Assembly: GCA_949751835.1 (NCBI GenBank) | Contig: CATKHK010000056.1 | Span: 186,001-250,000 of the forward strand | DNA from: Blepharisma japonicum | Taxonomy: Eukaryota; Ciliophora; Heterotrichea; Heterotrichida; Blepharismidae | Length of the DNA stretch: 64,000 bases | Reading direction: 5' to 3' | In this document: one piece after another, positions 10,308 to 20,522 of the stretch | Position numbering within the stretch: the first letter of the stretch is position 1 | How the letters are laid out: every line of letters begins with the position of its first letter | Program-made: the position numbers and the translations under genes | The notes under the pieces: model-generated | Databases searched by the model: none | What the model was told of the DNA's origin: nothing | What the model saw: only the letters and a program-made list of their open reading frames with translations

Positions 10308-10963
10308 TTATTATAATAATTGTGCTTTCCATTACACACGTGTGATCATTTTTGATAGAAGAGCTATTTCCCCAATTCTTAATTTTATGAAAATAAATTT
10401 AAATTATAGAAAAGAACTTTAAACTTTCATATTAAGATTGATTTTAAGTTTTATTATTCTGTTGCTAATTATAACAAAATAAGCCAAAATGAATAAGTAA
10501 AATCAACTTTACTATAAGTCTATCTTCTTAATAGGCTTGAATCATTTTAAATCTTGATACTATAGAAATTATTGAATGCATCTGAGATCATTTAGTATTT
10601 TTTATCATCTCTATTATGAGGCTTAATAGAAATATATACTTAAATCAAGAATTTTTATATTGAATTTCACAATAAACTTCCAATTTTTATATCTTATTTT
10701 TTAACTATCATTTATCTAATAGCCTAATATTAAATTAAATAAATTTATCATAAATTTCGCCAATTCTAAGCATCAGAGCCTTTATTTAAAGTCATTATAT
10801 ATTTGTGTAAAAGTATTATTTAATATTTTGAAAATTTTCATATTAATAGAGCTTTTTACATTGATTATATCTTATTCTATATTCTAACTTTCAGATTTCA
10901 TCAAATTTAAAAATATCTTAATTAGTTTTTAAACTACACAAAATTATTATATTCGTTTTTATA
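10308..10963. other. AT-rich divergent intergenic region
   Basis: 656 nt between the starts of two divergently transcribed genes. It is extremely AT-rich and has no visible coding frame or structured RNA. Both promoters are presumably here. Confidence 0.5.
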
Positions 10964-11698
10964 ATGTTGATATTCTTACTTATTCCATTTGCTTTAGCAG
11001 GCACCACAATAAACGGCGACTTTGACGTCCACGGCATCGTATCTTGCTCCTCAATCCAATCAGACTCTCTCGAAACAGACGGCGACATCTCAATATCTTC
11101 TTCATTAAAGGCTAACGAGCTTCATTCAACCTACATGACAGCAGAAAAAATATATGTCGATACAATAACTTCAGGAACAGGATCTATAACAATTGAAGGT
11201 GACTTACTATTTTCCACCCAATCTTCCTCTTCATTTCTCGAAACTTCTTGGTCCTTAAAAGAGCACAACACTTTTCAAAATTCCCACGAAGGCTGGTCTC
11301 ACCAAGACAGACGTTCTTGTGATGGAATTAATCATTTCTTAGGAGGAAAATGTGAGCTAGCCGAACAAGAGCTAGGGAAAACTTTTAATTTTTCAAGGCA
11401 CAATCTTCTAAGAGTAACTGCAACTTTACATATGCTGGGCCCATGGAATGGCGAATCAGCCTATATGAAAATTGACGGAAACATTGTCTGAAGCCAAAGT
11501 GGCCTTTCTCATCACAGTGGATTAAAGATATGTGGACAAGAATTTCCAGATACCCGCTATGGGATTCACATTGATGTAACTGTGCCTCACATCAATGAAT
11601 CAGCAGAAGTTAAATTTGGGTCAACCTTAAAATCCGAGCCTTGCTTGGCAAGTTTTGCTGTCGATGATGTGATGGTTTATTCAAGAATAAAGCTTTAA
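10964..11698 (+). CDS. secreted protein of unknown function
   Basis: 244 residues, with the TGA at 11489-11491 read as Trp. The first 12-13 residues (MLIFLLIPFALAG) form a short signal peptide. Residues ~15-95 are Ser/Thr/Gly-rich with an alternating pattern that suggests beta structure. The second half has four to six Cys and a conserved-looking block (TFNFSRHNLLRVTATL, LGPWNGESAYMKIDG, then FAVDDVMVYSR at the end), compatible with a jelly-roll-like binding domain. I recognise blocks of this kind from secreted ciliate proteins but cannot name a family. The gene is only 31 nt upstream of the next gene on the same strand. Confidence 0.75.
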
Positions 11699-11729
11699 AT
11701 AGACTAATTATGTGAATAAAATAACTAAT

Positions 11730-12443
11730 ATGGGAGATTGCACAAGTAGAGTATCGAAAAGTGAGCTAGAGCAGCACATGAAAGACTATAATGGAAAAAA
11801 CGACCAGAGCTTCTTCTGCATACCGTATGAAAGAACAATTGATCAAACTATTGTAGAGGATACAAATAAACGAGGGTTGGAGGAAAAATTGCGACTTTAT
11901 CAGCGGAAAAAACTTGAATTTCAAGCAAAGCTTGATTCAATTACTGCTGGGTCTCCACAAATTCCTGAACTGAATATTGAAATCCAAAAAGGTGTTAGCC
12001 TATATACAGAAGGCTTGTGCTTTACGAAGGGGCAGCCTTATGTGACTGTTCAATTAGAACCTAAAGGTCCTATTTGTGAAACAAATACATCTGATACCTA
12101 CAAGCCATATTGGTATAGGCTATTTGAACTAAAACAAAGCTTGGACAACTTTTCAAAGCTTTCTTTCAAGGTGTGGTCTAAAGAAAATTCGTCAGAAAAC
12201 CACTTATTTGGAGGTTTCGAAATTAAATTAAACGAGTTAGAAGACCAAAGAGCCAAAGAAGGATGGTTTAAGCTTGATGTCAATGACCCTTCTAAGGAAA
12301 TCCACCCTTCACTAAGAATCAGGATCCAGCTGATTCAAGACGAAAGAGCGCTTTATTCCAGCTTAATCCAAAGCTGTATTGAAAAATCTGTCTTATTAAC
12401 TGAAGCTTTAAAAAGGTTAGAAAGTGATGAGAAAGGAGCATAA
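11730..12443 (+). CDS. N-myristoylated C2-like domain protein
   Basis: 237 residues. The chosen start is the ATG at 11730; an upstream in-frame GTG is not used because the ATG gives MGDCTSRVSKSE, a strong N-myristoylation signal with Cys4 available for palmitoylation. After a Lys/Glu-rich helix (~45-75) comes a ~110-residue beta-type region (TKGQPYVTVQLEP, KLSFKVWSKENSSENHLFGG, ELEDQRAKEGWFKLD, PSLRIRIQL) with the rhythm of a C2 domain, including the typical '...GWFKL' strand near the end. C2 domains bind membranes, often with calcium. I do not see a full set of calcium-binding aspartates, so calcium dependence is doubtful. It probably sits at the inner face of a membrane. Confidence 0.7.
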   Translation: MGDCTSRVSKSELEQHMKDYNGKNDQSFFCIPYERTIDQTIVEDTNKRGLEEKLRLYQRKKLEFQAKLDSITAGSPQIPELNIEIQKGVSLYTEGLCFTKGQPYVTVQLEPKGPICETNTSDTYKPYWYRLFELKQSLDNFSKLSFKVWSKENSSENHLFGGFEIKLNELEDQRAKEGWFKLDVNDPSKEIHPSLRIRIQLIQDERALYSSLIQSCIEKSVLLTEALKRLESDEKGA

Positions 12444-12533
12444 TTTTAATTTAAAAAAAAATCAGTCAAAATTGTAGAGAAGAACAGAATTTAATTAAAA
12501 AATTTAAGCGAAAATTGTTTAAACATACAATCA

Positions 12534-14192
12534 TTAAACTGTACAGGCTTTTAATAGATTCTTCAACTGTGGGTATGTTAGGTCTCGACAGGTGGAGAAC
12601 AAGAAAAGCTTTTCTGGCTGTATGCTTGTGGGAACTCCTGCAAGTTCTGCCCTTCGCTCAATGAAATAGTCGTCTTCTAATGTAAGTTCAGTGTATAGTT
12701 CTTGGTTTAAAATTTCAAGCATTTCTATATCTTTTGCGAGGTTTATGTTACTTGAACAAAAGTCAAGGAATGCTGAAATTTTGTGTGTGTTAGAGTCAAT
12801 TTGATATAAAAAGGATAAAAAGTCTTTGGAATAATGATTAGAGGTAGCCAGAAATGGATTTGGCTTGAAACTTTGATATTCTTGGATCAGAGAGTTTTGG
12901 AGTCTAGAAATTAAAATTTTGATTTTAAGCTGCTTTAGTTGCATTATTGTAGAATTTGGTAGAAAACTTGATAAAATTTCGTGCTCTTTTTCAAAAAATA
13001 AGGCTAGGTTGGAAGCAGATAATGACAGCTCTGAGTAATCTTCATATGAGGCTGAAATAATTGCTTCGTGAAGCGATAAATATGGTCCTTCTAATTGGAG
13101 CTTTGAATGATTTTTAAGATAAACTGTAAGCTCATTTAAGCTAATATCCATAATTGCATCCACAACACCTTTTAAGTTATCAAGCACTAAGTAATTTGAT
13201 TTTTGTTCAATCACTGCCAATCTTTCTTGCTTAATCATCCTTACAATTTCATCAATCAATTTGTCTTGAACTCTTTCAAAAACAATCCTCCTCCAACAAA
13301 CAATCATGATTCTTACCAAATTTAGCCTTGGTGCTTCACAATTTTCTCCAAATTTTGCATCATATACTTCATTGATCATTTCTGTCAAAGGACTGAATAA
13401 ATCATTGATATTTTTGGTTGAGGCCGAAAAATTATTCCAAGCTTGTAAATAGTCGTTTATTAAATCATTGCTTTCTAATAAACTATAAGAAACTCCTTCA
13501 CAGAATAACTCAATTGATTTTTTTAAGCAGGCATAAAATTGCAATAAAAGGCTTTTTGTCCCTTTATAAGAAAATTTGCATGAAACTTCTTCATCAGTAT
13601 CACAGGTTGATTCTGAACTGTCACTTGGCCTATCTTCACAAATAGCCTCAGCTGATATTAAATTCCACCTTGAAGCAGCTAATAAGGCTAAATCTGTTGA
13701 ACTCTGAATTTCAGCACATAAGTAACTCCCGGCTGAGATCATATAATTTTCAAATGTGCTAATGTAATCTATGTCCATATCCTCAGAAAATTGATCCATT
13801 GGGTTTCCAAAGACATCTTGAAGTAAAGTAGGGAAAGAGTGTATGTCCCTTCTGAAAGCTATGCAAGGAATTAGAGGGGATTTCAAAGCAGTTTGAAGTT
13901 CATCGTAAAGGAATGAAACTTCTGCATCAGTAAATAAGATCCCTGATAGGTTTTTTCAATTGATTTGAGATTTGAGTCCTTTAATACATAGATATTTCCA
14001 AAATGCGTGGACATTAAATTCAAGATCAGATTTTAAATCTTGATCTTGAATCCATATCCTTAGAAACTCTCTTTTCCAAAGGAAAGGAGTCTCAGCTGCT
14101 TTGTTGAAGGACTTGTTCACTTGTGTTACTGTAAAAAGTTCAGGTAAGCTAAGATAAGAAACAATTTCATAGACAAGAGGTTGAGGTAGCAT
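12534..14192 (-). CDS. F-box protein
   Basis: 552 residues; the TGA at 13956-13958 codes for Trp and joins the N-terminal F-box to the rest in one frame. The F-box occupies residues ~3-50: LPQPLVYEIVSYLSLPELFTVTQVNKSFNKAAETPFLWKREF, with the typical L-P, L, V-x-K-x-x-N/W pattern. F-box proteins bring substrates to SCF ubiquitin ligases by binding SKP1. The remaining ~500 residues are helical and Leu-rich without WD40 or LRR repeats that I can recognise, and include acidic patches (CDTDEEVSC). The substrate-binding part is therefore uncharacterised. Stop TAA. Confidence 0.8.
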
Positions 14193-15100
14193 CAGGCTTA
14201 AATAGTATATAAATAAATGACATTTTATTTCTAATTATAAGCATTTCTGATCATGTCCGTCTCTGGAGCTGATAGCATTTATTTACTGTATTATTGATTT
14301 TAAATATTAGTTAAGATCTAATAGAGCATCTCTTATCAGTTTTTATCATTTTTATTTGAAATATAGATAACAAAAAATTCTAGGTAAAGATTTTATAAAA
14401 TAGCAAAGTTTAGTGGGCTTTTAAGATTATCCGAGACGACAAATTATTTAGGTAGACTTCCTGAAAATCAATTACTCCAAAGAGAAGAAAAATTCACTAA
14501 TGAATTTCAAAAAAATATTTTACTTATGCTTGAATTTATAAATTATTTGTCCATCATATGAATATTTTGGACTATATAGCTATTTTAATTTATATTACGA
14601 ATTGAAATAGTAATAAAAGCCTAAGATAATATATTTGAGTTTCTCTTTAAAACTTCACTAAATCCTTGACCTAAGAATTTAGCGTATACAGCCAAATTAA
14701 CTATCTGTCTAGCAAGCCCTATTGACTTTATATTTTATTAATTTTTCCAATCAATAATTTTTAAAAAAAAGCATGTATTTATTAATCATTTTTGAACGAC
14801 TTTAGGTTTTATTCAGTGCCAATGCATTAATCTTGACCTATATATCATTTTGAATTAATTTTTTAGCTATTTTAAAATCGCAGTATTTATTGCCTTTTAA
14901 CATTCCATATTCCATAATAAATTATTTAAGTAATTAGCGTTATTTCAATGCTCATATATGTATATTTTATTCAATCACACAAGTGTAGCATTTATAACTT
15001 GCAAAATGGCAAAAGGCTTTCTTGAAATAAAAATTAATAATATTTTGGTGATCTTTTATTTCCCTTTATGCTAAAATAATTCAATTTCTGATAATAAAAG
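14193..15100. other. AT-rich divergent intergenic region
   Basis: 908 nt between the start codons of the F-box gene and the kinase gene. No coding frame or RNA fold is visible; both promoters should be here. Confidence 0.5.
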
Positions 15101-16390
15101 ATGAAAGATCTCGAAAGAATGTTGAAAGAGAAGTTTGTTCATTTTTACCCAAACTCGGAAAGAAGGAACTATAGGCTCCGCAAAGAATGCATCGCTGAAG
15201 GATCAGCAGGAACAATATTTCTAGGTACCATTCCCAATATTTTTCGAGAAGCAGCGATAAAAATCATTCCAAAACAGAAAAATTTCAATGTTAACAACGA
15301 AGCAGAAATTTTAAAACGTTTGGACCACCCAAATGTAATCAAGCTCTATGAAGTTTCTGAAGATTTCAGAAACATTTATTTAGCGTTAGAATATTGCCCT
15401 GAAGGAGACCTTTATACCAGACTTCTTGGAGGATCGATTATGGAAAAAGACTGTGCGCAACTATTTAAACAAATGGTGTCAGCAATTAGTTATATCCATG
15501 GCCAAAATATTGTCCATAGAGATGTTAAACCAGAAAATTTCTTATTGTCCAATATCAGCAATAATGTTATTATTAAATTGGTTGATTTTGGCATTGCTTC
15601 AGAGTTTTACAATAAAAATGTTCTAAGTGCAAAAGTCGGGAGTTCTTATTATATGGCTCCTGAAGTATTGCAAGGGAGCTATAATGAAAAATGTGATGTG
15701 TGGAGTCTAGGAGTAGTACTTTATATGATGCTATCTGGAAATCCTCCCTACATAGGCAACTCTGAAGATGAGATGCTTAATACCATCCTAAATTTTAGCC
15801 CAAGTTTTGAAGAAGAGGAATGAAGCTTGATTAGTGACTCAGCAAAAGATTTAGTAAGAAAATTGTTGACTATCAATCCAAATGAGAGAATTTCAGCAAA
15901 AGAAGCCTTAAACCATCCTTGGCTTGTGGACATTAAAATAGGTTCCCAAAAGATTGACAACTATGATCCTTTCTTGATAAAAAACTACCAAGGGTTAAGC
16001 AATTTTGAGAAATACGTTTTGAATTATTTGATTTTTCTTAGTTCTGATATTGAAATTAAAGATCAAATTGAGCAGTATATAAATATTGAGCATCAAATAA
16101 AGCAAAGGGTTGAACATGCTGAGTCTTCTCCTCGTTTTGAGGATTTTAATTTGTCGTTTACCGAATTTATTGCAATTTCAATCGATAAACATATTGTGAT
16201 GACTCAGGAAAAATTGCATGAAGTATTTAACTATATTGATAAAAGTAAAAAGGGGAAAATTGCCTTATTAGATATAATTGAGGCAATTGATAGGGATATA
16301 TCCCATGATGATTTCATTGAAGGATTAGAAGCAGATGGGATGGATTTTCAACAATTTACGTGCTTTGTTGAAAATATTTTTTCCAAATAA
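15101..16390 (+). CDS. CDPK-like Ser/Thr kinase with degenerate EF-hands
   Basis: 429 residues, with TGA at 15821-15823 read as Trp241. The kinase domain spans ~28-280: Lys54 in [14 protein letters not shown] with catalytic Asp141, DFG at 162-164, APE at 186-188 and [16 protein letters not shown]. The glycine loop reads AEGSAG where canonical CDPKs have GSGAFG, so the first glycine is lost. The C-terminal ~110 residues align in layout with a CDPK junction plus EF-hand lobe, but the only loop-like stretch ([12 protein letters not shown]) lacks the acidic residue at position 12 and the other loops are unrecognisable. The fold is thus CDPK-like but probably calcium-insensitive. N-terminus without Gly2, so no myristoylation. 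Confidence 0.88.
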
Positions 16391-16872
16391 TTCATTTGGT
16401 ATTTATTTGTTAATATTTAATCAATTGTAAATAAATTTTCGAGAATTTAATTATTTTTGATATTCCTCTAATTTTTTGTAAAAGAATTCAAATAAATATA
16501 ACCCAAAAATTTTAATGGGATATAATTTCATTTTTATTAACTATTAAATAAAGCATTTATTTGAAATTTAGATGTTACATTGCCAATTTTCATTAATGAC
16601 GCATTTTATCTTCAAAAGCCCAGATTTTCAAAACTTATTTACTTAAAACTAGTTAAAAATATGAGATCATGATACAATCATTATTTAAACGAAAACTTAT
16701 AATAAGCTATAGCAAAATAATAGCATAGCATAACCAACAAATTTAAAGCCAAACCGCTAAAAAAATCTTTATTTAATTTCTGATTTCTTCAATTTATTGG
16801 GTTGAAAAGGTATTAAAACGACCATATTTATCTGGCCAATTTGTCTTTAAAACTTCTGACCCCAAAAAAATA
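16391..16872. other. AT-rich intergenic stretch
   Basis: 482 nt, AT-rich, between the kinase stop and the next start on the same strand. It holds the 3' end of the kinase gene and the promoter of the SIN1-like gene; nothing else is visible. Confidence 0.5.
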
Positions 16873-17856
16873 ATGGAATTCTCAGAGTCTTTCGAGCTTA
16901 GCCGATTTGCAAGCCTTAATAGTTGTAATGGATTCGACCCACAAAACAATGCTGAGAATAATGGTGAACTAGAGGTGATTTCCTACAGCTCTAAAATTCA
17001 CCAGCTACTTTTGAGTTCTCCTCAGAGTTCCAAAAATATCTCTTGAAATGAAGTGGAAAACGAAGCTAACGATCCCTCGCCGCTTCCAGAGCCTCAATTG
17101 CATTTAATTACGAATAATGATTCTGATATAATTATTCTAAAAGAAGATCAGTATCTCTCCAATGATATAACTGAAAAGAGAACTTCCTTATTGACTCAAT
17201 CTCTAAAACATCCCTCAAATCTTACAGATAAAAATGCTGATGTTATTAGCATAAAAGTCTATTTATTCGATACAGCAAAATTTTTGAAGATAGAAATTTC
17301 AATTGAAGATAAAGTTTTAGACCTTATCAAAAAAACAATCATTGCATGCATTCACAAGACTCCAAAACCAATTAAGCTACCATATGGGACTAAGTCTGAA
17401 GGTTATGATGTTTGTATAATGGACTATGATTCACATATGCCTGACATTGATTTAATTATCGATAAAAGCCTCAAGCTAAAAGACTTAAATGAAGACTGTC
17501 TAGGGTTATGCTGTTCACCCACATATGAGCCTGAATCGCCTATGAGAAATGCTTCCATAATAAGAATATCCGAATTCAGTAGAGGCAAAATTTTGCGGGT
17601 TAAATACCAAAAAAATTGCAGCGTCGTTTCAATTGAGCCATCCCAAAAGCTTGTTGATGTTTTTTATAAATTATTATCAAAATTTTCGATTGATCAGCAT
17701 TCGAATCATGCAAATTTTGAATTTAAAATTGATGTGGCAGTTGATAGTGTCTACCAAAGTGAGGAGTGCCCTGTTGATATGAATATCAATGTATGTGATC
17801 TTCAAACTGACCAAATCAAACTTTGTCAAAAAGTTTTCATCGATTCTCCGTCTTAA
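16873..17856 (+). CDS. SIN1/AVO1-like CRIM-domain protein (possible TORC2 subunit)
   Basis: 327 residues. The true start is ATG 16873, upstream of a TGA codon (17044-17046, Trp) that would otherwise hide the first 58 residues. Residues ~125-220 look like a CRIM/ubiquitin-like domain of SIN1: a beta strand ISIKVYLFDTAKFLKIEIS, a helix DKVLDLIKKTIIACI, then EGYDVCIMDYDSHMPDIDL followed by a Leu-rich end and LCCSP. This matches the 'YELRI..DDGxxDxDFPALD...F.LC' signature of SIN1 in layout, though the FPALD core is weak (LIIDKS). The region after it (~235-320) could be the Ras-binding-like or PH domain. SIN1 recruits substrates to TORC2. The assignment is by pattern only. Confidence 0.5.
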
Positions 17857-17939
17857 TACACAGCGATCATTTTTAGATAATAAAGTCTAATTTTTGGTAA
17901 TTCAATTAAATTAAACTTATAATTATGTATTGTAAAAAA

Positions 17940-19503
17940 TTAACTAGTGAGACCTTGCTTAATCTTATTTAATTCTTCATGGGCATGAACTACTGTTTCC
18001 AAACTATATGAATCGCTAAATAGTTTTTACTTTGATATTTGACTTTGAATAAGCTCAATTATTTCGCTTACAGAATTCAACGAGCTATTTAAAACTTCAA
18101 GGTCATTCTGCAATGATGATTCATTTTTTCATTGAGAAAACGAGTGTAAAGTCATCATTTGTGCTTCTTGATTTTTCTTGCTTTTTGATTCAGAATATTT
18201 TTTTTCAACTTTTCTTTGTTTTTCAGTCTTTCTTGGTGGCTCTATAAAAGGAAAATCAGGCAAATTCGGTTTTTTGCTAATATCTCCACTGAATATAAAA
18301 TCTCTGCATTTCATAGACAAATCCACAAGTGAGCCTATATCCTCAACAGGAGGATACTTAAGCAATCTCTGTAAAATACTTGCAGAGTCTGCATTAACCA
18401 CTAAATAACCCTTACAATGATTCCTCACAAACACAATCATAGCAACTGACACAAAATCAAGCATTACAAACTCTCTCGTTTTATCAATCCTCCCAGTGAT
18501 ATCTTCTCTATTATTTTCTATATTAATTGCTTGAGATGCAAAAATTGCGTCTCATAATATAAGTACATTTGACATAGTGAATTCTCTAGCGCATAAACAT
18601 CTTAGCCACCGTCTAAATATAAACTACAATAAAAACAAATGAGGCTCGATTTTTTCATTATCTAAATGTTCATATAGCTGAGGATCTATAGCTTTTAAAT
18701 AAACATGGAATATTAAATGACATTTTCTAAGCACTAATGATGCACTTAAGTCTTCACTTTGATATCTTTGATTTAATGGGTCCATAAATAGCAGCCTTCC
18801 TTTCTTATTAGGGAGTTCTTGGTTTTCTACAGGAGCATTCAAATCTGCAAGACCCATATTCATTATTCTATCAAATATAAGATATACATCACTTTCTATG
18901 CTTTCTTCATCGTTTAATATTCTTAAAACTCTTGCAGATGGCTCTTTAATCGTAATATTTCCATGTGCTCTCTCTCCATAAACAACAACAATTATAAAGG
19001 CAAGTATTTCATTCATTCCTTGTCTGTAGCTTATATTTGGATGTGCTTTTGCTCATATAAAAAGCACTTCTATCATCATTTTCTTGACAAATTCTAGCCT
19101 GAAAAAAGGATTTTTTTGGAAAGTTCTGTCGACGTCTCTTTGGATTTCACTTTTCAGGTCTTTGTCTTTATATAATTGATTTCATGGGTTCTGACGTAAT
19201 TCTCACATTAGAATGATGAGTTAATGGGTCTCCACCCTTTCCATCTATTTGTGCTGAGTTTTTAAGCTCAGCAAAAGCTCTTCTTGATTGGACTATTGTT
19301 TGTTCCCAAGATGAGATTTCAGAATTTTCTTGAAAAATACCTAGAAATACTCTTCAGCTCTGAAGTCTATTACCAATAGTATTTAGCTGGCAAGTTAAAG
19401 CTAAGTTTCTTATAACTGCATATCCTTGCTTTTTGTAAAATATAGTTTCAAAATTAGATTGGCTAAGCTGCAAATCTAAAGGCATTTCATAATCTTCCAA
19501 CAT
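17940..19503 (-). CDS. TBC1D5: TBC1D5-like Rab GTPase-activating protein
   Basis: 505 residues after removing three introns (19191-19206, 18613-18627, 18015-18029) and reading five TGA codons as Trp. The TBC domain is complete: the arginine-finger motif EIQRDVDRTF (IxxDxxR), the glutamine-finger YRQGMNEILA, and the late block HLFLLRWLRCLCAREF followed by LILWDAIFA. The sequence NPWNQLYKDKDLKSEIQRD and the final block closely follow the TBC1D5 subfamily, which acts on Rab7 in retromer/autophagy traffic. The C-terminal 120 residues are Lys/Ser-rich with coiled coil. The catalytic Arg and Gln are both present, so it should be active. TGA-encoded Trp falls at the invariant Trp of the last TBC block. 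Confidence 0.93.
18015..18029 (-). other. 15-nt intron 3 of the TBC gene
   Basis: Minus strand GTAAAAACTATTTAG; GT/AG, T9, A10. It removes an in-frame TAA and extends the protein to a TAG-free end (ELNKIKQGLTS, stop TAA). Confidence 0.85.
18613..18627 (-). other. 15-nt intron 2 of the TBC gene
   Basis: Minus strand GTAGTTTATATTTAG; GT/AG, T9, A10. Removal joins HLFLL to RWLRCLCAREF, the expected TBC sequence. Confidence 0.95.
19191..19206 (-). other. 16-nt intron 1 of the TBC gene
   Basis: Minus strand GTGAGAATTACGTCAG. It changes frame by one and joins THHSN to NPWNQLYKD, restoring the conserved start of the TBC domain. Confidence 0.93.
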
Positions 19504-19700
19504 TTAAATATATGATTTTAGTCAAATGATATTAAATAACTCTAACTTTTTACTTGAAACTAAAATATAATAATCTATAAAAACAATTCCGTTATTATTA
19601 TGAAATTTACCTGAGCTTGCTTCATTAATTTATGATTTTTAATAGCTGAATAATTACGCAAACTATTATTTTTGTTATGTGAAATTTAATATAATGAAAT

Positions 19701-20468
19701 ATGAGTAAAGCAAGAGAATCTAAAGTCACCCAAGATTTAGCAGACGAATCTGAGCGCTATATGAGCCCAACTCCATCCCGAAATGATGAAATTTCTGGAT
19801 GAATCTATAACTCAGGCACAAGGTTTCAGCTGAACTTAAAAGAAATTGCAGAAAGGAAACATAAAACACCTAAGTTAATAAATAAGCTAAATATATCAAA
19901 GAATTCCTCCACAATTGATTTTGAGATACAAGAGCCTGCGTTAAAAAATGACTATAGGATTCAGTCTGCTATCTCAAAACTTCGGAGAAAGAGTCTTTGT
20001 ATAGACCAAGATGTTGACTATGACAAAGGAATTGACAGTTTTTCGATAGAAAATAGAAACAACATAGAATCCTATCCAAATAAAACTCTAGAAATGATAA
20101 TTAAAGACAGTTTCAATAAAAGCACTCCTTTTAAAATTGAAGTGATAAAGCCTAAACCACTTGAGCGATACCAAAAAGTTGCTAATAGCTATTCTCCTTT
20201 TTTGAGGCAAAATTTCTATGAAAATATATTGTGTAAAAGCGGAAGAAACAGAAGAAATAAATCAATGAATTTGAGCTATGAAAGTATCAATGAGAGAGAA
20301 AACTTTTTGATCAAAACTAGCAATTTGACCCCACAAAATGAAAATTCAGTAAAAAGCAAGCCAAATCAAGACCGTTCTTTTAAAAGGCCAGGTATGAGGA
20401 TTCATACCAGAAGGGAAAAAATCCCATATAAACTTGGATGTATTATTGCTCCTTTGAATTTATTTTAA
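19701..20468 (+). CDS. basic protein, unknown function
   Basis: 255 residues with one TGA Trp codon (at codon 34, context ISGWIYNSG). The start ATG at 19701 is the first that opens the frame; a preceding ATG at 19694 stops at once. The protein is rich in Lys, Arg, Asn and Ser, has no hydrophobic segment, and contains basic clusters (KLRRKS, CKSGRNRRNKS, RREKIPYK). It is transcribed away from the TBC gene, with 197 nt between the two starts. No family recognised. Confidence 0.65.
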
Positions 20469-20522
20469 ATTTGTATAAGGATGCTATTAAATTAATAATT
20501 TATGAAATGTATATATTGAAAA

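Noticed and set aside
11712-11729. GTG as the start of the C2-like protein
   Set aside because: The downstream ATG gives a myristoylation motif (MGDCTS) and ATG starts are used throughout the window. The same reasoning moved starts from GTG/TTG to ATG for the genes at 21833 and 25885; at 36766 the true ATG lies upstream, past a TGA codon.
12534-14192. Several genes looking like pseudogenes with premature stops
   Set aside because: The breaks are all TGA codons in conserved frames or 15-16-nt introns; with these read correctly the proteins are intact.
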